A DNA stretch of 64,000 nucleotides, from positions 124,001 to 188,000 of the forward strand of contig JAYKKM010000025.1 in NCBI GenBank assembly GCA_035772405.1. The letters run 5' to 3'. A model generated the notes under the pieces. It was given only the letters and a program-made list of their open reading frames with translations. It was not told the DNA's origin and searched no databases. Positions 19,834 through 27,200 of the stretch are shown in pieces. This DNA is from Chrysogorgia sp. JL179-B06 (taxonomy: Eukaryota > Cnidaria > Anthozoa > Scleralcyonacea > Chrysogorgiidae). How positions within the stretch are numbered: the first letter of the stretch is position 1; every line of letters begins with the position of its first letter. The position numbers and the translations under genes were made by a program.

Positions 19834-20778
19834 ATGAGTCTAAGTTATGGATTTGAGGACAGAGACTACGAGAGTGACAAAACATTAAGAAGAGCGAAGA
19901 GACATCTAGACGATGGTCCTAAACTAAGCGTGAGTGGTGGGAGGATGTCTGGAGATATAGATATGGCGCTCGGAGCACTCAAAAACATAGCAGATCCAGT
20001 CGATGATTTGGATGCTATCAGTAAAAAAGTGTTGTCTGTATACTTATCGCAATACTTTAGAACGCAGTCTTATAACGTTATATTTGACTTTAACATCACA
20101 AAGCACGCTATGAGCATGGTGGAATACCACAATGGAACAAATAAAGTGAAAACCATTACAGATAAAACAAACATGTTAGTACAACATGATCCAACGTATG
20201 GTCCTATTATTGGTGTTAACAATGGTCATAGTTTCCTATCTCCTGAACTAACTCCAATTCCGTTTGAAGCTGGAGTACACTTTAACTGTCCACGTATGCA
20301 ATACTGTGACATATCCGTTTTTATAGTAGTGAGGTTAGCCATGAGAGTTACTACGAAAGATTGGGAGGCGATTATCTCAAACGATGATGGATCGTGGGAC
20401 AAATACATAGGGTACAAGGGAAATAATAAATTATCATATGGTGGTGGAAATCCAGCAAAGGAGTACACGTGTACAATCCCAAATAACATCGACACCACTG
20501 AGATACATATGATATCAATACATTGGCGGATAGGTAACTCCTATGTTAAGGTGAACAACATAAGATCAACAGACTCAGACTTCATAGCTAATCACGAAAA
20601 GACAGGGTCTCCTTACGTAACGATCTTTGGAGTTCATCGACCAAAACTACTACTAGCACCCTACAAGTACCCGTCTATGATAGAGTTCTACGGTGTGAAG
20701 ATTGTATCTGGTTACATGACGAGCCGAGACATAATACTAGTTGGTAGAGATATGATGAAGGAATATGGGGTAAGTTAA
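19834..20778 (+). CDS. Fiber-like attachment protein with phage tail-fiber trunk motif
   Basis: 314 residues. Residues about 34-66 (GGRMSGDIDMALGALKNI, then ADPVDDLDAISKKVL) match the trunk motif seen in bacteriophage tail fibers, where GGxMsGdIdMgg..I.nladP...dAa.K.yvd precedes the receptor-binding head. The rest (about 75-314) is beta-rich with paired Trp/Gly segments and resembles a lectin- or concanavalin-like head (FDFNITKHA, IHMISIHWRIGNSYVKVNN, PSMIEFYGVKIVSG). This would make it a receptor-binding spike; the head assignment is weaker than the trunk motif. It follows the 565-residue gene by 4 bp, with the TATA-like TATATGTTATAACATA before its ATG, and its stop overlaps the next start (TAATG). 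Confidence 0.75.
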   Translation: MSLSYGFEDRDYESDKTLRRAKRHLDDGPKLSVSGGRMSGDIDMALGALKNIADPVDDLDAISKKVLSVYLSQYFRTQSYNVIFDFNITKHAMSMVEYHNGTNKVKTITDKTNMLVQHDPTYGPIIGVNNGHSFLSPELTPIPFEAGVHFNCPRMQYCDISVFIVVRLAMRVTTKDWEAIISNDDGSWDKYIGYKGNNKLSYGGGNPAKEYTCTIPNNIDTTEIHMISIHWRIGNSYVKVNNIRSTDSDFIANHEKTGSPYVTIFGVHRPKLLLAPYKYPSMIEFYGVKIVSGYMTSRDIILVGRDMMKEYGVS

Positions 20779-21263
20779 TGAGGAGGAAGTCAGTTGTTGT
20801 TTTCAATCACATATCAAAGGATATGTCAGAGGAAGAGGTGCTAGAGCTCAAACGTTTGTACGCGTACTACCACAAACTAGAAGCCTGTTACAAATGGAAA
20901 TACAAAAGGTTGAAGAAAATTAAACTATCGTTAAACATGGCTAGCATAGGGTTAACAACAGTAGGGATTGTAGCTGGGTCAGTAACCGCCAACCCTCTAA
21001 TAATTGCTTGTATTAGTGGTCCTGGTGTTGTCATCCAAGGCTACTTGGCTAAATCCAATCTGACTAGTAGAGTGGAGCATTGTAAGTTTGCACACACTAG
21101 CTACAAGAAAATACTGACACAACTAAGATCGTATCTTAGAGGTCTTCCTTACGACGAGTCAATGTTCCTCTCAGACGTTAAAGTGTTGGACGATAACGTG
21201 ACTGACTTGTGCCCACCAGTCAACGGAATGGTGAAAAGGTACAATAAAATATATGAGACATAA
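20778..21263 (+). CDS. Two-TM helical membrane protein, uncharacterised (P1)
   Basis: 161 residues. An N-terminal charged helix (about 15-50, rich in Lys/Tyr) leads into two adjacent hydrophobic segments (about 50-69 ASIGLTTVGIVAGSVTA and 72-90 PLIIACISGPGVVIQGYL). A long C-terminal helical region follows with Cys in EHCKFAHTSYKK and DLCPPVNG. The helix/two-TM/helix layout recalls SLATT-type effector membrane proteins, but the similarity is only architectural. The start overlaps the stop of the fiber-like gene (TAATG), suggesting coupled translation. A GC-rich hairpin directly follows the stop. Confidence 0.75.
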   Translation: MRRKSVVVFNHISKDMSEEEVLELKRLYAYYHKLEACYKWKYKRLKKIKLSLNMASIGLTTVGIVAGSVTANPLIIACISGPGVVIQGYLAKSNLTSRVEHCKFAHTSYKKILTQLRSYLRGLPYDESMFLSDVKVLDDNVTDLCPPVNGMVKRYNKIYET

Positions 21264-21289
21264 GGGGGGTCCGACTCCGACCCCCCTTT
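21262..21289 (+). terminator. GC-rich hairpin after the two-TM gene
   Basis: An inverted repeat GGGGGGTC (from 21264) and GACCCCCC (ending 21286), with a short loop, begins right after the stop codon and ends in TTT. It is the strongest small stem in P1 and could end the transcript of the upstream genes or mark the RNA 3' end. A further G-run lies near 21319. Confidence 0.45.
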
Positions 21290-21391
21290 AAACATTGGTC
21301 TACATGTAAGAACCCGTTTTGGGGGGTTGGTCAGATCGTGTGTTTGTGCTACTTCGAGCCTTAAAACAAAACATATAGTATATTATCGGTG

Positions 21392-22192
21392 ATGAGTCTA
21401 ACCAAAGTATTTATTTTTGAGAACAAGTCAGTCACTACTATCAAGGAAGGAGACAATATATGGTTCTGTGGACAGTCGGTAGCTGCAACGCTAGGTTACA
21501 CTGACACTAGTCAATCTATTAGGAAACACGTAGACGACAAATACAAGACAAGCTATTGTTTTTTAGGCCCCGTCGTTTCGACGCCCCCTTTGAATTCACA
21601 ACCACACACAGTCTATATATCAGAACCAGGAGTATATGCTCTGATATTCTCATCAAAATTAGAGTCAGCTAAGAGGTTTCAAGAGTGGGTATTCACAGAA
21701 GTCCTACCGTCTATTAGAAAGACGGGTCAGTACACGCAATGCAACCAGTTATCAATCATGAATGAGACAGATTTACACTATGACATTGTGAAGTACATTA
21801 GAGAGTACCATCCGGTAATAGTCATCCCAGGGTTGGGAGAGTACCAAGACACATCTACTAAAAGAATAGATGGATGGAAGAAGGGGTATGTGGGTGGACA
21901 ACCAGATTTGATAGTTCCACAACTACATAAGAGATACAATGGTTTTGCTATAGAGTTCAAAACACCGAAAGGTAATGGGGTTATTAGGAATAACCAGACG
22001 AGAATATTAAGGAGACTAAGATCACAAGGGTACAACACACTACTATCCTCAGACCAACACGAGATAATACATTTCATAGAGACATATATGATAGACTCCA
22101 GAGTCTTGTGTGAGTACTGTAACAGGAGATTTAAGAGTGAAACCACACTGTCTAATCACCAAAAATACTTTCACCGAATACTCTATCTGTGA
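21392..22192 (+). CDS. Bro-N / VRR-type nuclease / C2H2 zinc-finger fusion protein
   Basis: 266 residues from the ATG at 21392. Residues 1-113 form a Bro-N domain (FCGQSVAATLGYTDTSQSIRKHV, PGVYALIFSSKLESAKRFQEWVF), a DNA-binding module typical of baculovirus BRO and other large DNA virus proteins. Residues about 127-230 look like a PD-(D/E)xK nuclease of the VRR-NUC type: GGQPDL (D172), AIEFKTPKG (E188, K190) and a helix with QTRILRRLRSQGY. The C-terminus has a C2H2 finger (C240, C243, H256, H261). A structure-specific nuclease aimed at viral or competing DNA is plausible. The ATG follows ACATATAGTATATTATCGGTG. The 125-bp gap before it is the largest in the block. Confidence 0.85.
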   Translation: MSLTKVFIFENKSVTTIKEGDNIWFCGQSVAATLGYTDTSQSIRKHVDDKYKTSYCFLGPVVSTPPLNSQPHTVYISEPGVYALIFSSKLESAKRFQEWVFTEVLPSIRKTGQYTQCNQLSIMNETDLHYDIVKYIREYHPVIVIPGLGEYQDTSTKRIDGWKKGYVGGQPDLIVPQLHKRYNGFAIEFKTPKGNGVIRNNQTRILRRLRSQGYNTLLSSDQHEIIHFIETYMIDSRVLCEYCNRRFKSETTLSNHQKYFHRILYL

Positions 22193-22250
22193 GGTCATCT
22201 GTGAGATAACTGTGAGGTCATCTGTGAGATAACTGTGAGGTCATCTGTAA
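22190..22250 (+). repeat. 23-bp tandem repeats between genes
   Basis: About 2.5 copies of a 23-bp unit (gaggtcatctgtgagataactgt) start at the stop codon of the Bro-N gene and end just before the promoter-like sequence of the next gene. They may affect transcription termination or arise by slippage. Confidence 0.8.
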
Positions 22251-22272
22251 CAAGACACCACGTATAGTATAG

Positions 22273-22572
22273 ATGACTGACAGTGAGTCTGTACCTATTA
22301 TAACGTCGACAACAAGGGTTAAAGACCCTAAGAGAGTAGAGGCAGGCAAACGCTTGGCTGCTATATCTAAAGCAGCTAAAGAGAGGAAGATGAAAGAGAG
22401 AGTCACAAGTGAGGACGATAGTTTCAACTACGGATACATCATAGGCACTATAGGAGTGTTAATAGCCGCTGGTTCGCTGTACTACACGATTAGTCAAGAC
22501 AAACAAGTAGTGACCGAAGAGCCTAAGACCGTCGTTATAAAACCATCACGTAAACTCGACAGCTTTGATTAA
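22273..22572 (+). CDS. Small single-TM protein (P1)
   Basis: 99 residues. A basic, Lys-rich N-terminal region (about 15-45) is followed by one hydrophobic segment (54-72, GYIIGTIGVLIAAGSLYYTI) and a polar C-terminus ending KLDSFD. No family recognised. The ATG is directly preceded by ACGTATAGTATAG, the TATA-like pre-start motif. First of four consecutive small membrane or coiled-coil genes; a virion membrane or host-membrane role is only inferred. Confidence 0.7.
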   Translation: MTDSESVPIITSTTRVKDPKRVEAGKRLAAISKAAKERKMKERVTSEDDSFNYGYIIGTIGVLIAAGSLYYTISQDKQVVTEEPKTVVIKPSRKLDSFD

Positions 22573-22589
22573 AACATGTCGTATAATAT

Positions 22590-22823
22590 ATGGCATCAAT
22601 AGATAGGAAAGAACTGATGAACGAGCTATACGACGCAGCCCTTGTGACTGCTGGAGCTGTAGCTGTGTCCATGGCATCAAAGAAAGTACTAAAAGAACCG
22701 TTAGGCACCCCTGAATCAGTGAAGGGCACCCTCAAGTTAGCAACTGCTGTGGGTGTCTCAACGCTACTCGTTAAGTGGGCGCAGAGCAAGAAATACTTAC
22801 CTATTGACCCGTTCTCAAAATAA
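22590..22823 (+). CDS. Small hydrophobic protein (P1)
   Basis: 77 residues with two moderately hydrophobic stretches (about 16-30, ALVTAGAVAVSMAS, and 49-62, KLATAVGVSTLLVKW), joined by a polar linker. No family recognised. It starts 17 bp after the previous gene. The upstream motif GTCGTATAATAT is nearly identical to the one before the gene at 12800, so genes on opposite strands appear to use the same promoter element. Confidence 0.65.
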   Translation: MASIDRKELMNELYDAALVTAGAVAVSMASKKVLKEPLGTPESVKGTLKLATAVGVSTLLVKWAQSKKYLPIDPFSK

Positions 22824-22839
22824 TCTAACGTAATACATA

Positions 22840-23256
22840 ATGGCTAGTGTGATAGCTGGTGGCTTGTTCAACGCTATAGCATTCGCAGGAGCTGGATTCA
22901 TATTCAGCAAGCTAAACCACACCGGCTACGAGACAGAGATAAAGAGACACAACAAAGCATTGGAGAGTCTTGCTAGAGCTAAAGAGTCGTTCTATGAGAA
23001 CGAGATTCGTCAGAGAGACAAAATTCAGGAGTTAAGACAACAACTGTCAGACGCCAACGCAGATATAAACGACACGAACCACGCTCTGGATCAACTAAGA
23101 CAAGTACTGACGATACAGTATGATGGGAAGACATTTAGTAAAGAGCCTGAGTTGTCAGACTACTACAAACCTTCAGACGAGATGAAAGAATACCAAACGG
23201 TATTCGTTGGAGTTGTTGGAATACCCTTAGGTTACTTAATATACAGAGTAGTATAA
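22840..23256 (+). CDS. Coiled-coil protein with hydrophobic segments at both ends (P1)
   Basis: 138 residues. The N-terminal 25 residues are hydrophobic (SVIAGGLFNAIAFAGAGFIF). Residues about 33-95 form a strong coiled coil (NKALESLARAKESF, KIQELRQQLSDANADIND, DQLRQVL), and the last 20 residues form a second membrane segment (FVGVVGIPLGYLIYRVV). The layout recalls phage lysis or spanin-like proteins, or a membrane-bridging virion protein; no homology is claimed. It starts 16 bp after the previous gene behind CTAACGTAATACATA, and its stop overlaps the next ATG (TAATG). Confidence 0.7.
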   Translation: MASVIAGGLFNAIAFAGAGFIFSKLNHTGYETEIKRHNKALESLARAKESFYENEIRQRDKIQELRQQLSDANADINDTNHALDQLRQVLTIQYDGKTFSKEPELSDYYKPSDEMKEYQTVFVGVVGIPLGYLIYRVV

Positions 23257-23426
23257 TGAGTACTACTCTGAAGGAGATGGCTATGGAATTTAACAAAAAG
23301 CGTGACTTGATACTCCAAACTAGTCAGATAGAAGAGTTAGAACAACTACTATCAGACGCTATGAAACAGGTCGCAATAATAAAGTGTGAGTGGGAGACAC
23401 TCAAACACAAAGTTACTACACTGTAG
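23256..23426 (+). CDS. 56-residue coiled-coil mini-protein (P1)
   Basis: A short frame starting in the TAATG overlap with the previous gene and ending TAG at 23426. The predicted protein is helical with heptad-like spacing (DLILQTSQIEELEQLL) and a single Cys-Glu-Trp segment near the C-terminus. Its overlap with a coiled-coil membrane protein suggests the two are co-translated and may pair. Support comes from position, overlap and amphipathic pattern; no family recognised. Confidence 0.55.
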   Translation: MSTTLKEMAMEFNKKRDLILQTSQIEELEQLLSDAMKQVAIIKCEWETLKHKVTTL

Positions 23427-23456
23427 TCTAAAGATATATACAGTATATTAACTTAG

Positions 23457-24089
23457 ATGGTTGACGAACGTACAACGAGAATGTTCCACGCTGGGTATAC
23501 GTTGGACGAGATTGAGACGTTAGGAAAGTGGAGTGGTACTACGTTAGGGTACACACTGGACGAGATCAAGAGTGGAAGTAGGAACGTGACACCAAAAAAG
23601 TGGTACGACATCACATACTGTTACGAGTGTAGAAACCACAGAACCCAAATAGAAGATGGTGTATTTAGTTGTAACAGGTGTGGAGAGACTACCTATTGGT
23701 GTGTGAGGAACTTTGTACATAACATTTGGATGCACAAAAAATCGGCTCATAGTTACAGTAAGTGGTTAACGAAAATGTTGACTAGTAAAAGACTAGTTAA
23801 CGATAGTGACATACCAATAGTGGTCAGTGATTTTATAGAGATAGTATGGTCTCTTAAAAGAAACAAGTTGATTGTCAAGAACATATCAAAATATATATTC
23901 TATATCATAAGAATATGCTCTAGAAAAGGTATAGAGTTGAGAGGTAGTCTTAACGACCTCAAACCTGGTAAGGTCAAGGCACGATTCGAGCATAACCTGT
24001 ATAGTGTAGTATACGAGGATCTATGTTGGGATGGAAGAGGAGATCCATACTACAACGAGTGGACAAATAAAATATATGGTAATATATAA
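23457..24089 (+). CDS. Zinc-ribbon protein resembling poxvirus-type late transcription factor (VLTF3-like)
   Basis: 210 residues. The N-terminus has a short internal duplication (GYTLDEI at about 13-19 and 31-37). A zinc ribbon follows: C55, C58, C72, C75 (CYEC ... CNRC, 13 residues between pairs). A helical region then starts HSYSKWLTKMLTSKRL and includes SDFIEIVWSLKR. This order matches the general plan of VLTF3/A2L-like factors of large DNA viruses, which direct late transcription; the match is to architecture, not a full-length alignment, so the name is tentative. Promoter-like GATATATACAGTATATTAACTTAG precedes the ATG. The stop overlaps the next start (TAATG). Confidence 0.6.
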   Translation: MVDERTTRMFHAGYTLDEIETLGKWSGTTLGYTLDEIKSGSRNVTPKKWYDITYCYECRNHRTQIEDGVFSCNRCGETTYWCVRNFVHNIWMHKKSAHSYSKWLTKMLTSKRLVNDSDIPIVVSDFIEIVWSLKRNKLIVKNISKYIFYIIRICSRKGIELRGSLNDLKPGKVKARFEHNLYSVVYEDLCWDGRGDPYYNEWTNKIYGNI

Positions 24090-24268
24090 TGGCAAGACCA
24101 AAAATTTACCAAACCAAAGAAGAAGCTTTGATAGCATCCAGAGCTCAAACCAAAGAGTGGATGAGAACTCATAAGTGGGTCTGTGAGACGTGCGATAGGT
24201 CATACCACGTGACCTCTAAGTATAAACACATCAAGACTAGAAAACACTTGAGAAACCTAAGCAGCTAG
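24089..24268 (+). CDS. 59-residue C2H2 zinc-finger mini-protein (P1)
   Basis: It starts in the TAATG overlap with the VLTF3-like gene and ends TAG at 24268. A basic N-terminus (MARPKIYQTKEE) precedes one zinc finger (C33-x2-C36, then two His after 11 and 5 further residues) and a basic tail. Its stop lies in the palindrome CTAG, which also supplies the stop of the convergent polymerase gene (24265-24267), so the two genes overlap by 4 bp. Probably a small nucleic-acid-binding or regulatory protein; role unknown. Confidence 0.65.
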   Translation: MARPKIYQTKEEALIASRAQTKEWMRTHKWVCETCDRSYHVTSKYKHIKTRKHLRNLSS

Positions 24269-27200
24269 TTCTGAACTATTTTGTAATGTCCATACGCATA
24301 GCTAGACACACCGTCTGGTAGTATGAATCGCTTGTCGTCAAAACAGCTCAACGATATCTTATTTATTTCGTAGCTTCCTAGTCTGTGGCTCTTGCTGCGA
24401 ATAGTTTTAATTATGTGAGACATTTGCTCACCATTTGTCAGGACACTTTTATAGTTGTCATGTCTTATATTATTTCTAATGGTACTCTTCTTGATACCTT
24501 TAGCAGTCTTCCCACCTTTTCCGTCCTCTTTTATGTAGCTATACATTTTCGACCTTAAACCAACGAACTCAACGATTGGGACTCCTAATGTCTCGTCCTT
24601 CATTTTACCAATAACCTTCTTGTTAGTTGGGTAGAAGTAAGGAGATGACTTATCATATCCACTAAAGTCAAACACTTCTTTGTTAGCGTACATATCTTTG
24701 TACACATCCTCCGTCTTGATCTCGTACATTAGGCTATCCGTGTCTGTGAATAGTAATTTGGCTTTGTTGCCATACTCCTTTTTGATGTTATTGTAGTGGA
24801 AGTCGTACATCATTGTCTTCGATAGGTCTAGAATACACATACCTACGTATGCTGGTCTATTTAGAGTTAGTATCTCTTTGATCTTGTGAACTGCTACCAA
24901 GTTATTGTCAAATATCTTACTGCTCACAAAGGTTGGTTTTGACGTTAGTTTCTTCAGTTTTTCCTTGTCTGTTACTAACTCCACGTTCACACGTTTTCGT
25001 AGATTCTCCATAGTCTTTCCGAATACACTATTATTCATGAGCTTGAAGAAATCCTTCTCAAAGTCGTTCTTCGCTTGGGTCCTCTTGTCTGTGTTAAAGT
25101 CGATATATTGCTTGAGCCATGGTGACTGATCGAACTGAAGTACTCTATGTATCTTCTTAACCTTCATTCCCAAACTTTTGTATAATTGTAGGTTTCTATA
25201 GTGAACAACGTACTTACTATTACCGTTTAGGTTAGGTACAAGTTTTGCAACCTCTCCCACAGATATCTTAAACTTGTTTTGGATTGTCTTACAATAGTTT
25301 GACAACATATCACTACTTACTTTCATCCTCTCAGGGGCTAAAGGATAGTCGTTGTGAAGATCGTGCAACTCCTCTGGGTACTCTAGATCAACCTCTAATA
25401 TCAACCCCTTGTCTGAGTCGTTGTTATATTTATCTAGATTGTTGATGTCAAAACCTTCGACCCACTCGAACCCACCAGTCGGTAGATACTGACACATAGC
25501 CCAACCGTAAAGGTTATTCGCATCTAGGTATACGATGTGTTTCGATGGTTTACTACTATCATACCCCTTCATGTACTTGTTATTAGCTTCTCCATGTCTA
25601 TGCGTTATACAGGAGACACCACCCCGCATTCCTTTCTCGATGAACTGAAACATATTAATGTTAGTCATTAACTTTAGTTCCACTCCTGTCATCTTTAGAG
25701 CAGCGTCCCACGATAGTACAGGTGATGTGAAGTAATGACAAGGATCTAACTGGTAGTACTGTTTACACGTTCTTCTAAAGTTCTCGAACACGTCAGCCAG
25801 CAGTAATACGTCAGACTTTAGGTATAGGTCGTGGTACTCACCCATATTCTCCACACCCATTGTCTTCCACACTTCTTGAGCGTGCTCGTAGTCTGTGTCT
25901 GAGACATGCTCGTCGTTTAGGATGCTGTAGAAACTCTCCTTTGACGGTAACTCGAGTTCGTTAAACTTATCGAAACTATCCATATAGTCGTATGGGTACA
26001 CACCTTTTCGCGACACCAACTCTAGCTTCTCACCTTGAAATAGTTCAGACGTGTACTTGAGACATTCCTTTGGTAGGTTGTTCACTAGGTTGGCTAGACT
26101 AGAGCTCATGAACTGGAAACTATCTAGAAACACTAGGTGTTTACCTAACATGAATGCCATATATTTCTCCATATTATTTGGTATGACGTTGATTTTCTGA
26201 CCTATCTTACCTATCTCTTGCATTATGAAGTGGCTATCGTACCCTCTTAGATTATGAAATATGACAGGTATCTTGTCAGTCAGTCTGTAGTTCCTATTAC
26301 ATAACTGATGTGCTGAACCTCTATACTTACCAGTGACGTGACAATGATCTCTAACTCTCACGTTTTTACGTTTATATTTCCTATCACAAATATGACATTT
26401 AGTCGCTTCCTTGAAGTTAACCTTATCAGCTATGGTCATCACCATGTCCTTATTAAAATGATCCTTTCTAACTTTCTTGCAGTATTTAACCTCCTCTAAC
26501 ATCTTTTTCATGAACTTCTTAACCGCTTTCGGACCTCGAAACATCTCTACTGGTTTACTATATTTATCATCGTAACAGCATACTACTTTGTACCCATACC
26601 CACAGTCCGTGTGTCTTTGGTACTCACTAGTGTACGATCCTGTGAGTGGTGTCACGTTGTCGACCTTCTCTGTAATAGCCTCGAAGTCTGCATATATTAC
26701 AAATGGTACCTCTAATTGTTTGTGGTAATTTTCATACTCAAGAGTGCTGTCTTCTTCTACTGGCATCTTGATCGCTTGCTTACCATTTACCACCATACAA
26801 ACCTCCTTATGATTCTCTAGAATCTCGTTGGTAGTAAAACAGTGAAGACAGTACCTACAGAAATTCTTGCGACACTTGTGATTAGACTGACCGCACATAA
26901 ACCTACCAAAGTCTTTGATATACACGTAGTGTCGTTTAACACCATTCGTTATTAGCAGCAGGTCCATATGATCCTCGAATTTCTCCTCAGAAACGTAGAT
27001 AGGGAATGGCTGCTTGTCCTCGTACCCAAACACGCTGATGCTAATACCGTTCTGCCTCTCTATCTTGTTGTACTGTTTCGTATCCACTGGAAATCTCACT
27101 CCTTCATAATTGACAGAACCTACGTTCTTCTTGTGCTTCGACACTCTCTGCGGATTATTTCCAACAGGACATTTGTGTAGCACGTGACACCACATGAAAC

